This document shows, piece by piece, positions 11,601-21,889 of a stretch of 64,000 nt of DNA. Position 1 is the stretch's first letter. Every line of letters begins with the position of its first letter. Source of the stretch: Symmetrospora coprosmae (taxonomy: Eukaryota; Basidiomycota; Cystobasidiomycetes; Symmetrosporaceae); the NCBI GenBank assembly GCA_008802785.1, contig VUYT01000006.1:310001-374000 (forward strand), read 5' to 3'. A program made the position numbers and the translations under genes. The notes under the pieces were generated by a model. The model was not told where the DNA came from. It did no database searches and saw only the letters and a program-made list of their open reading frames with translations.

Positions 11601-12088
11601 ACTTGTCTGCTGAAGGCGGTATCAGCATGCCAGTTCACAGCAGCGGCACGACCTCCTCGGATGGGTCTCCCGCTTCCGCTTCACCTGATGCTGTGCAAGG
11701 ATCTACAACATCGCCTGATTCCTCTGTGCAGCCGGTAAACCCGCGCTCCCATCCCAATATACAGCCACTTCGAGTCCGGACGACTAGCGGCGCTCAGGCC
11801 TCTCTTTCCGGTCAGCCGTTGTCAGGTACAGGGACAACCAGCGTCGGCGGAGGCACAAGCGGTGCCAGCAGCGCGACGAGCACTCGGCCAGTCACGCCGG
11901 CTTACGGGCAGTCGCGCGTTGCTGTGCGACCGCATCAGCGCGATAACGACTCGCTGCATCTCGGCGTCAACGCGGACGGCGGCAGCACACCGACCACGCC
12001 TCTCCTGTCGCCTGCCTTGGCTGATACAACGGACGAGGAGGATGGAGACGATGAGCCTGACGATGCGGATGGGGAGGTCGGGATGTGA
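8310..12088 (+). CDS. Large HERP/USA1-like ERAD protein: ubiquitin-like domain plus ER membrane segments
   Basis: Two exons (8310-8702 and 8774-12088, phase 0) encode about 1235 residues. Residues ~20-140 form a ubiquitin-like fold: ITVPPELTVKELKVRLEE, then LIWRGRRLRDEERLADI, closed after the intron by HVLHLSV. A CAG-encoded polyQ run (8666-8697) sits inside the domain, just before the splice site. The middle carries three hydrophobic segments: around NLEDVIGIVVPLAFLAVKLG (residue ~555), KRNIMCGLAAFWVLWEGYAI (~590) and TLSRVLHFVLICIVLFIG (~845). The rest is Ala/Gln/Ser-rich and disordered, with a Ser/Asp-rich C-terminus. UBL plus ER hairpin is the layout of mammalian HERPUD1 and yeast Usa1, scaffolds that bind the Hrd1 ligase in ER-associated degradation. 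Membership is inferred from architecture; it is much longer than HERP and longer than Usa1. Confidence 0.75.
8666..8697 (+). repeat. CAG/CAA trinucleotide repeat encoding polyQ
   Basis: About ten consecutive CAG/CAA codons within the ubiquitin-like domain of the ERAD protein, ending five bases before the exon 1 donor. It probably lengthens a loop before the last beta strand. Length variation would not shift the frame. Confidence 0.85.
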
Positions 12089-13253
12089 GTGGCCTCCTGT
12101 CACCTCGCGAGCTTGCTGAAGGGGCCAACTGAAACAACTCTCCTCTCTTCGGCTTGCCAGGATCCTGTTCTGAGTTTCCGTATGTCCGGCTCGACCACAC
12201 GCGGTGAAGTGCGATGCAGTGTAGTGCAGTGCCGGTGACTCTGTGCCTGATGTAGCTGAGCAAACCTGCCAATGCCCTGTTGCCAGAGGTCAGGCCCTCA
12301 AACTGATGAGCCGGTCTCCTGCCTAGGCTTGGTCACATCTGAAGCGTGGTTCGACACATGCACTATTGGTCCAGCGTGCACTTGCCGTCGTCTCAGGGCA
12401 TGTCCCGTTCGAATGCATGGGTCCGATATTTGCGCGGCCCGGCCTTTATGACCATGACCAACCCTGGCTGCGCAATTGTGTACAATGCCATCACTGGGAC
12501 GCAGCTGCTGAGGCGCATGCAAGCCTACACATAGGCCTCTCCAACTCCCCTGCACCTTTGCTCAAGAGTCTTGGGCGTCATGCACCTGGCGGCCGGCATG
12601 CAGGAACGGGAAACGTGACCTGGCGTCGACGCGTCGGTGGCGGGCATCCCGGGCGCTATGCAAAGCGATTCTGTCGGGCTCGACAGACACAGCTGCACAC
12701 TGCCCTGCTGCGTGTGCACTGCATCGACTTCATCATCAAGTCTTGTAGATATACTGCAGCGGGCTCCACATGATCCACGTCATTCGGGCGGTCTGGCCGT
12801 TTCACCGCGCGCGCAGCAGGGGACGCGACTGCGGGTGCGCCTCTCTGGCGTGCGATCGGCGCCTGCGCGCGAGACGGAGACCCCTGGAAAGTCGCAGCAT
12901 AGGGGACAGAGGTGAGAGGAGGGCGGGATTGTCCCTCGTTGAGCACCGGGTCTGCGCACTGTGCGCTGCTGCTTGTTCTCTCCTTCTCGACAATCCTCCC
13001 CTTGACACTCCCATCTTCCCTCTATAGACTGCCTTCAACCCGCTCACTCGCTACACACGACCATCTCAGTTCACCAGAGACATCCCCCTTGCTCGGATCT
13101 GCCAGGTTGCAGCTCAAAGAACATCAGACGCAGCCAGCGAACTAGACCACATCACCCTCTCTGGTACAGCATCCGCACCGAAAGGCAGGCCCTTTCCGCA
13201 TTCTCTCAGCTAGACCCGGTACATACCTGCACACACGCGCCCACGCAACTACC
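12089..13253. other. 1.16-kb intergenic region
   Basis: No supported gene between the ERAD gene stop and the DPBB gene start. Short frames on both strands are fragmented and lack splice support. The last 300 bases are pyrimidine-rich (CTC/TCC runs), as expected for the promoter and 5' leader of the downstream secreted protein. Confidence 0.5.
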
Positions 13254-14688
13254 ATGAAGCTCTATGCCACTTCGACTCTCCTGCTCCCTGTTCTCGCCTT
13301 CCTGTCGGGCTCTGAGGCCGCCAACAGGCACGCTGGCACGCGCCGTACCCTCGACCTGTCCCGCGGCCATGTCGGACGAGGCCTTCCCCACCACGCCAAT
13401 GTCAAGCGCGTTCCCATCGCTGTCGACGGCCCCATCGAGGTTGGACCCAAGATGAGGACCGTCAAGCGACACCCACGCGCCTTTGCGGCCACTCCGGTCG
13501 CGGCAAAGAGGTCGGCGTCAGCTTATGGCGCCGTTCCCATCATGAACGCTGGAACGGCTCCCATCGTCGGTCGTAAGTTGATGATGCCTCAATGCCTGCC
13601 TGCATGACGGGTAAGAGGCTGATGGTAGCACTGGTACCTGTCCGCAGTTGTCGGCAAGCGCGATATCGCCCTAAACTTCGCGCACAACGGTCAGCAGGGC
13701 ACTGCTGTCGATGCCGAGACGACTACTTCGGACTCGGACAATACGTCTAGCTCCACGGGTTCGACTGGCTCGACCACCTCTTCTAGCGATGACGATGAGG
13801 AGGACTGCGAGGAAGAGGATGATGACGAGGACGATGAGGAGGATTGCGGTTCGTTCATCCCGACACGATCCAAGGTTTGCGATGCAACATGGACTGACGT
13901 CTCCCTTCGGGCGCGAATAGATGCAGAGGACGACGATGAGGGTGACGACGAGGAAGACTGCGATGACGAGGATGACACCGATGCCTCTTCGGGCTCGACC
14001 ACCTCTACGACCGCTTCAACCTCAACCGAGTCGGGTACCATTGAGGTCCAGGTGAACGCCAAGAACGTGGCTGCCAAATCGTCCTCCTCCTCTTCGTCTT
14101 CTACCGCGCCCACCGCATCGGCTTCGAGCGAGAGCAAGTCTTCCAGCAACTCGCAGTCTTTCACCGGGATTGCGACGTGGTACACTCAGAACGGGAACGC
14201 AGGGTGAGCAGCATACATATTTCGCATCATTGGAGTATTTTTGATCTGACATCGAGGGCCTCGTTATCTTCCATAGCAACTGTGGCAAGGGTGAGCGACT
14301 GAAACAGATGCTCGTACAGGCGTCGGTCAGATGAAGCGGTCACTGATCTCCTCGTCAATACTTTGCTCCTGCCCATCAGTCAACCCCGACTCGGCCAAAA
14401 TCATTGCCCTGTACACCGAGGCGTACGAGAACGGTGCCAACTGCGGCCGGACCGTCCAGATCGACAACCTGGATGATGGAACATCAACAACTGCAGTCGT
14501 CGCGGACTCGTGCCCTTCGTGCAGCAATTCAAACAACATTGATCTCTCCGTTGGCGCCTTCGAGGCCATCGACCCGGAGTACAAGGTCAGTCCCGCTCAC
14601 ACGCTCGCAGCTTGCGACCAGAGCTGATACGAAACACACTTCACAGACACACGGGATCAGAAATATCCGTTGGCATTACATCTCCTAG
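13254..14688 (+). CDS. Secreted acidic protein with C-terminal double-psi beta-barrel (RlpA/expansin-like)
   Basis: Six exons (13254-13572, 13648-13848, 13921-14203, 14277-14290, 14380-14585, 14647-14688) close in frame to 354 residues. A signal peptide (MKLYATSTLLLPVLAFLSG) is followed by a region with several Lys-Arg sites that may be Kex2-processed. Residues ~135-190 are extremely acidic, with three EEDC units spaced by Asp/Glu runs, then a Ser/Thr-rich linker likely to be O-glycosylated. The C-terminal ~100 residues match a double-psi beta-barrel: GIATWYTQNGNAGNCGK, NPDSAKIIALYTE, VADSCPSCSNSNNIDLS and the closing strand IRNIRWHYIS. Exon 4 is only 14 nt and encodes NCGK. Related fungal proteins act at the cell wall or as protease inhibitors or effectors; the function here is unknown. 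Cys residues inside the acidic repeat suggest disulfides or metal binding. Confidence 0.88.
14277..14290 (+). other. 14-nt microexon of the DPBB gene
   Basis: Flanked by CCATAG upstream and GTGAGC downstream. It supplies NCGK, which completes the conserved N-G-N-x-G-x-CGK beginning of the double-psi barrel and keeps the frame between phase-2 and phase-1 introns. Confidence 0.8.
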
Positions 14689-15229
14689 ATGTGCCCAAGC
14701 TCGCTGGAAGCGAAGCGAGTATTCGGCTTCGTTGGCGGGCGCACTTCGCTCTCTGCGCTTCTATCTAGCCTTTTCTACGCCAATTGCTGGCATCTTCACC
14801 AAAGCATGGGGCCTGCTGGGCAGGCTACCTCCTGATGTGCGCACTTCACCAAAAGGTTTTTTTTTTTTTCTTTTTCTCTAAGGGACAGGCCATGCAGGGA
14901 GGCCCCAGTGTTCATATGGACTCGCATGGCGTCAGTGCCCGCGCACCTCGGCCGTGACTTGATACGACGCAATAGTACTCCAGCAAGCAGTCTCAGCTCA
15001 TCTTTAGCGGTCATTGGGCCAGCACGTTGTATCCTTGTCGTCGAGAGACTGGTCTCTCCGCAATGCAATGGTATCGGCATTACCTTCCAGGACACTCCCG
15101 GTTCCTCTCTGTCACTGATACTCGATCGATACAGCGTTCGAGCGCTTCATTTCTCTACTCCTGTGGTGCGATGGTTCCCAACTAGCCCTCGCCCACACGG
15201 AAACGCAATCTGCGTATGATTCTGCTAAC
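14689..15229. other. Intergenic region between convergent genes
   Basis: About 540 bp between two convergent stops. It holds a T-rich tract (TTTTTTTTTTTCTTTTTCTC, near 14859-14878) and no supported coding frame. Confidence 0.5.
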
Positions 15230-17281
15230 CTAACGCCCGATGATGGCATTCCTAAATCTCTTCCTCAGCTCGTGCTTCTGGATCTTGCCCGTCGACGTCT
15301 TTGGTAGTTCCGGCACGACCTCTACCCACTCTGGCCTAGCAAAGCCGGGCAGATGCTTCCTCGAGTGGGCAATGAGCTCCTTCTCGAACTCGCCGCCTTC
15401 TGCGCCTTTGCCTTCCCATTTGCTGACCGCCTCCGGGCGGAGGATGACGTACGCCATGGCGCGCTCGCCGTACTTCTCGTGCGGACGCGCGACGACAGCC
15501 ACCTCGAGCACGTCCGGGTGCATGAAGAGCGCGCTCTCGATCGCCAGACTCGATGCGTTCTCGCCGCCCGAGATGATCAGGTCCTTGCTCCGGTCTTGGA
15601 TGCTGATGGCGCCGTGGGGTTCGCGAACAGCCAGATCGCCAGAGTGGAAGTAGCCGCCTTCGAATGCCTTGGCCGTGGCCTCTGTGTCGTTGTAGTACTC
15701 TGACAGGACCGCAGCGATGAGTCTTAGCGCGAAAACTTCGGAGGGTAGTGCAGGCGGCTACTCACCCTTCATGACCAAGTTTCCCCGGACGACAATCTCG
15801 CCAACCTCCTTGCCATCGGGCGTGACATCCTCGTACCCGTCCTTCGCCGATGACTCGGTCCTGATGACGCGCACCTCATCACAGGTAACGTAGCTGTTGC
15901 CCTGCATGGCCTTACGTCTGTAAAACTCCGTCTCGTCGAGATTGCTCCACTCTGGCAGCTCGACACATCCCGTGAATGGGCCGTAGGTCTCTGTAAGGCC
16001 GTAGACGTGGTTGACGTGGATGTTGAGCTTCTCCAGCCCTGCAATCAGCGTTGCGCTCGGTGCGGCACCCGCAATCATTGCTTCGACCTTGTGCTCGAGC
16101 TTGTGCGCCTTCGCGTGATTGATGATTGCGATTTGCACCGTCGGCGCCGCGCAGTAGGTCTTGTGGGGGCGAGAAAGTCAGCCATACTCGCAGCACTGAG
16201 AGCGCGAGCGACGCACAGTGACGCGATTCTTGACAAAAGCGTCCCAGATTGGGCTGTAATCGCCCACACTCCGCAAGCAGACCTGACCTGCTGATGCAGC
16301 CGTGACTGCGCACGGATACGTCCACCCAGCTGCATGGAAGGCAGGCAGGATCCAGAGGTACACCGAGTCGGCGCTCATTTGAGCCTGGAAGACGTTGGCC
16401 AGTGCAGCGAGGTAGGTCCCGCGGAAGCTTGTGAGGACGCCCTTTGGTCTGCCGGTCGTGCCAGACGTGTAGCAGAGGTTGTACCCGGCCTCCTCGTCGT
16501 CAATCATCGTCAGACCCTGCCAGCCTTTCGTATCTGCGTCGGCCTGACCCTCCTGCACCAGCTGCTCGTACGGGTCTGACGGGTCCTGCCCCGCACTGTC
16601 CCGCGAGACAATGACAGGCCCAGCTTTGAAGCCGTCGGCCAGGTGGGCAAACTCGTGATCGACGACAATCATGGTCGACCCTGAGTGCTCGAGGATGTAG
16701 TCGACCTCAGCTTTTGTGAGCCGGATGTTCATCATGACGCCGATGGCGCCGATTGCAGGGAGCGCCTGCTGCAGGTCGAGAATCATGGGCACATTGGGGC
16801 AGATGACGCAGACTCGGCTATCGGGTGTTGCAAAGTGGCAATACTCATCAGCTGAATGGGCTCGATGGGACGCGGTAGCCGGTCTCTACTCACTCGCCCC
16901 GCTTGACGCCGCGTCGCAAGAGCCCGTACGAGATGGCGCAGATGCGCATGGCCCTGAGAGTAGGACAGTCAGCTGATGGAACTAGCGTAGCCTACTTAAC
17001 GTCAGTCTGACGCCGCACCACTCAGCATAGGTCCACTGAGCGTTCTTTGCGGGGTGGACCATGGCGACCCTGTCTGGGCGAATAGTGGCGGAGCGCAGGA
17101 GGAACGAGACTGGATTGAGAGGGGTGTGGTTGACTGCGAGACCCTTTGGGTACCCTGCCTGGAACTTGAGGGCATTGGGGTTGTGGAAGGGCGATTGTTG
17201 GCCATCCGCTGCCTGATTGCCCGTGATGGAGCCCGTCAGTGCGGAGACGACCTGCTTAAGTCGAGCGGCTGGGGAGGACAT
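15230..17281 (-). CDS. AMP-forming acyl-CoA synthetase (AMP-dependent ligase)
   Basis: Five exons on the minus strand (17281-17019, 16953-16894, 16817-16217, 16159-15766, 15699-15230) sum to 595 residues with all phases consistent. ANL-superfamily motifs are in order: WTYAEWAMRICAISYGL, P-loop CYTSGTTGRPKGV, WILPAFHAAGWTYPCAV, VNHVYGLTETYGP, GGYFHSGDLAV, DRSKDLIISGGEN and catalytic-Lys motif PKTSTGKIQKHE. The pattern resembles short/medium-chain and aromatic acyl-CoA synthetases of the plant AAE/bacterial AlkK type more than 4CL; substrate not assignable. Unlike the ligase at 3-5 kb it ends in IIGR, so there is no PTS1; the N-terminus is weakly basic and could direct it to mitochondria or leave it cytosolic. 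It is divergent from KRE6. Confidence 0.92.
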
Positions 17282-18057
17282 GGTCGCGGTGCAGGGGACG
17301 GGGTACGGTACTGGGCCAGTGACTGTGCCTGTAACTAGATCGCTGCTACCGTACTTGAGTGATGGATGGATGGCTGGATGGAAGGAAGAAGGAGAAGAGC
17401 TCCTTGGCTATGCATGCTGCAAGGGTCAGATGGCCTTCCTCCGCTTCCCCCTCTGCCTCCGCCTCCACGTTGAGCGGCAGATCCCGGGGACCCCTTCCCT
17501 TCGGGCGAGAAAAGCCGGGGCCCGGGCAGGCAGAGAGAGGGTCTTCCTTCAGACTTTTCACGGACAGTGTAAAGTGCACAATCGCAGCGCATCAGCCATC
17601 GTAGAAGGGTCATTGCAATGTCTGGAGGTCTTCCGCTCGCCCGAGTCCTCACGCTCAATCGCAGCGGGTTGCAGCCAGCACATGGAGGAAGGGCTCGTCC
17701 TCCAGCATCACGACAACAGCCAGAGAGGCAGAGACGTTCGTGCTCATGATGCATCATCGCCCCACTGACAGCTCATCATCATCCTGCCATCTTCCTCCAA
17801 GCAATGCCATCGGGCCTGGCTAACCCTCCCATCTGGTTCTCGCCTGGGCCGCTGTTGACAAACTTACACATCCCTGCCCCTTCAAACAGACAAGACAGCC
17901 AGCGGCTTTCATGCGATGGAGCTGATGACTCGACTTTGGCCAACTGACAAGCTTCTCTCCTTCAAACACCGTTGGCTTTCCCCCCCCCTCCCCCCTTGTC
18001 CTCCTCCTGCAGCGCCATCGCCCATACAGACAGCGCGCTCGAGTGACCGCCGCCAAG
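17282..18057. promoter_or_regulatory. Divergent intergenic region, acyl-CoA synthetase (-) / KRE6 (+)
   Basis: 776 bp containing two promoters. Near 17360 there is a short GATG tandem repeat, and at about 17980-17996 a C-rich tract just upstream of the KRE6 start, like the pyrimidine blocks seen before other starts in the window. No specific regulatory motif is claimed. Confidence 0.4.
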
Positions 18058-21000
18058 ATGGCTTCCTACCCCAACGACTGGCACTTTCCTCAGCAGGACC
18101 AGCAGTCTCGTCAACGATATCAGCATCAGTATACACACTCGGACCACCACGCGCAGTACCCGCTGCACGACCCCTACTTGGGCAATCAAGCATACGAGCC
18201 GCCGCCGCCCCAGGCACAGGCGTACTACCGCAACTCGCCTGAGCTCGGTTACCAAGCGATCGGGCAGGAGTCGACCCCTCCTCGTTTACGAACCTCTCAG
18301 TGTCATCCTCCTCCGTTCGCCTCTATCCGTCAGGTGGCCGAGTCACCGTACCGCGGCCCTCAGCCTGACACATCGTACAGGATGGCAGCAGCCAGATCCC
18401 GCACGCACACGGCAGCCTCGTCGAGCGAGGGGAGCACCGCTTCGGACACCGAGTTCCTCTCGCATGACAATCATGAATTGCAACCCGATGCGATTCAGCA
18501 CCAGCAGTACGCTCGGCAGATGCCGCCTCTGCCTCACGGCGCTGCACCTCGACAGGCCATACCTCAGCAGCACGGTCAGCAGCAAGCGGATCCGTCTATG
18601 ACACACGTTGGCGGCCACGAGTACGGTCCCTATCAGCATCTCAACTACGCGCAAGGTCTGCAGATGGAGCGGCAGTTCTCGGACAATGCCAAGTACCAGA
18701 GTTCTGCCTCTTCACACTCTGGCTCCAGCCACGGAAGCGATGCCCCACTGCAATATCAGCTGTACGGACGGAGCTCGGGCTCGTCGGGACAGGCTGCTCC
18801 TCCCATGGTCCTCGCCAGCGGCAGCGCCATGTCGCACGACCCCGCGCGTACGCCTCGAGCTACCGGTATGGGCCCTTCTCCCGGCAGCTCGGCGCCCTTG
18901 TCGGGCTTTGTGTACATGCAGGACGGTCCATCGGCATCTGGGTCTACCTCCTCTCTCCCGCTTGCCGCCGGTCAGCCAAAGATGAATCGCGGCGGGCGGG
19001 CACCCATTTCCCGTCGTCCAACAAACGACTCGACGCTCACCCTCGCTAGGCCCTACTACACCGCAAACAACGCGTCCGAAGCGCACTTTCTGTACGACAC
19101 CAAGGACCCCGAGCGCGATGACTTCATGCATAATCCAGGTCCGCACGACGACATTGCCGATAACCGGACGTGCACGCTCCTCAGCCTGCGCGGAGTGCTC
19201 AATGTCGCGGCCCTCGTCATCATCATGCTCGCCATGGTCGGCATGTTTGGTGCCTATCCAATCATCACGCAGATCCAACAGCTCAGGCCAGGCAACCAGG
19301 GCGCGTGGAACTTGGGTGGTGCGTGCTTCCTACTCACTGGAAGATTGAGCTCGGCTAACCTTAGGAACATGAACAGGCACGAATTCGAGCGGCCAGGTGC
19401 CGAGCATCCCCGGCTTGCGCACATTAGTCGATCGAGATACACCGGACGAGGCCCTCACGCGGACAGGGTTCGATGGAAAGACGTACAACCTCGTCTTTTC
19501 GGATGAGTTCGAAGTGGATGGCCGGAGCTTCTTTGAGGGAGATGACCCGTACTTTACCGCCATCGACGCGCATTACTGGTAGGTGTTCACCTCTATGTCC
19601 TGCTCCAGGTCGATGGGCTAAAACTAGACTGCGCTATGCCAGGGGAACGGGAGATCGGCAATGGTACGATCCGGACTCTGGTGAGTACATGACCCCCGGG
19701 CTGTGCTAGATCCAGCTTATTTGCCTGCCGTACTGCCGTCAGTGACGACGCGAGGCGGCTCAATGGTCATCACGATCACAGAAGAACAGATCCACAACCT
19801 GGACTACAAGAGTGCAATGGTCCAGTCGTGGAATCAGCTGTGCTTCACTGGGGGCTACATCGAGGTCCGGGTGTCGTTGCCTGGCAGCTCGACCGTTGGC
19901 GGATTCTGGCGTACGTGACGGGCTCCGCAGCGTTCAGACCGACATGGCTGATATATTGCATGCGTCTCCAGCCGGGGCCTGGACGATGGGCAACCTAGCG
20001 AGAGCAGGCTACGGAGCCACCACATCGGGTGTCTGGCGTGAGTCGCGCAGCTCGACCAGCCGTCCTAAAGGCGCGAGCTGAGACATTCATCCGATCTCAG
20101 CCTACTCGTACGACACCTGCGACGTTGGCACGCGACCAAACCAGACCAACGCGGACGGATCTCCAGCCAACGCTGCCGGCCTCTCATACCAACCAGGGCA
20201 GAAGCTCTCGGCGTGCACTTGCAAGGGAGAGGATCACCCAGGGCCCAGGAACACCGTTGGCAGGGGCGGGCCTGAAATCGATCTGCTCGAGGCGGCTATC
20301 CACGTTCGGAACGGCAGAAAAGGCGGTGAAGTGTCACAGTCCCTGCAGATGGCGCCCTATGGTACGTCTGGCGCATATTTGCAGCCTGATGCAGCAGCTG
20401 ACTCTGCCCTGCTTGCTTGGATCTAGACCATCAGTACCACTGGGGACAGGAAGTCTCGACTATACACGACTCTTCAAAGACATGGTTCAGTGGGTGCTCT
20501 CATCCCGTATTGTTTTCTTGCCGAGCTGAATCCGGTAATTCAACTAGACGAGTACGAGGGCGGAGTTTATCAAGAAGCTCTCTCTGGTCTCACGTTCATT
20601 GACGACGCAGACTACCAGTTGCCTGTTGAAGGCTTCGGAACTGTGAGCTGGTGCTCTGGATTGGCGCGGCTATTGCATACATCCGTCAAACTGCTGACTC
20701 TGCGGAAATGACTCTCGCTAGTACGGGTACGAATACAAACCAGGCACGGACGATGACTCCTACGTCACTTGGACCTACGTGAGAATATGACTCTATGGAT
20801 GTAGAGACAAACACTACGACTTCGTCTCACGCTCTCTCAACATGCAGAACGGCAAGCCTACCTGGACGATGCCTGCTGCAGCTGCGAGTCACTTGCGCTA
20901 GTGATGGCTGAGCCGATTCCTGCAGTCAAGCTGATACGTCTGCATTGACTTTCCCATCGCACAGATCGGGCCCGATGCAGACGTTGGCATTTCGCAAAGA

Positions 21001-21423
21001 GTCATCTCGGAAGAGCCCATGTACATCATTCTCAATCTCGGCTTGTCCGACTCCTTCCAAACTGTGCGTGATCATTCTCCGCAGGACGACGTTCGGGGCA
21101 GACTGACATGCCTTCTCATCCCTCGCATGGCAACTGCACAGATCGAATTCGATAGCCTGGTCTTCCCGGCCCAAATGAAGATCGATTATGTGCGCGTGTA
21201 CCAACGCGAAGGCGAGACGAATGTTGGCTGCGACCCAGACAGCCATCCGACAGCCAAGTATATCCAGGAGTGAGCAGCCAGCTCCCACACTGTGTTCGCT
21301 CTCGCAAGAAGCTGACCAGCTCCTCCGGATAGTCATCTCGAGGCATACTCGAATCCAAACCTCACGACCTGGGAAGACGCTGGTCATACCTTCCCGAAGA
21401 ACAGACTGATAGACGACTGCTAA
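18058..21423 (+). CDS. KRE6: KRE6/SKN1 family beta-1,6-glucan synthesis protein (GH16)
   Basis: Thirteen exons (18058-19318, 19377-19578, 19643-19680, 19743-19910, 19972-20037, 20101-20361, 20427-20489, 20548-20642, 20722-20778, 20848-20883, 20965-21063, 21142-21269, 21333-21423) join to 854 residues. A long Gln/Ser/Tyr-rich cytosolic tail precedes one TM segment near residues 377-400 (LNVAALVIIMLAMVGMFGAY), giving a type II protein of the secretory path. The lumenal domain has NLVFSDEFEVDGRSF, YDPDSVTTRGGSMVIT, GGYIEVRVSLPG, the GH16 catalytic-type motif PEIDLLEA (ExDxxE), GGVYQEALSGLT and KIDYVRVYQREGETNVGCDP. Kre6/Skn1 are required for cell-wall beta-1,6-glucan. Exon 10 joins exon 11 in frame only with a GC donor (GCGAGT at 20884). 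The start at 18058 has a Kozak-like CAAGATGG context. Confidence 0.95.
20884..20964 (+). other. KRE6: GC-AG intron in KRE6
   Basis: The family alignment requires WTMPAAA to run directly into IGPDADVGISQR. The only phase-0 solution is a GC donor (GCT|GCGAGT) with the acceptor ...CATCGCACAG|ATC. GT donors further on either break the frame or admit a stop. Confidence 0.65.
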
Positions 21424-21889
21424 GCACGAGGAGGCGTGCAAGTCGAGCCCTCACTTTTCTGCAGGCTCCTTGTAGCCCCATTACGACCTCGCACCCGCCC
21501 GCTTGCAGGCATAGGTCGTCGGTCGTGCTATCTTCTCTTGTCGTTCTTCCGTACAGCTATATTGTCTAGTCGTTCATACCATACACTTGTACGGAGCGCA
21601 TGCTCACTCCGGGTGGGGTGTCTTCTTGTCAGCTAGACTTGTGCAGTAGAAGTGTCAAACAGGCGAAGGTAACGACACGGCGACGAGCGCCCGATGACTC
21701 TGCTGGACTCCTCAACTGCTACTTCTTGCTGCGAGTATTGGGCTGAGTGCTATTGCATACAAGGAAATGAGGAGGCGGGGACACCTCCGCCTGTTCTGGC
21801 AGGTGAGGCAGTGTGTAGAACGACGACTGGCAGCAGAGTAGACAACGGCAAAGTCCAAGGCCGGGAACTGGCTCAGATCAGGAAGCGCA
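21424..21889. other. Intergenic region between convergent KRE6 and BDF1-like genes
   Basis: 466 bp of 3' flank for both genes, AT-richer than the coding DNA (TCGTTCTTCCGTACAGCTATATTG around 21540). No gene is seen. Confidence 0.5.
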
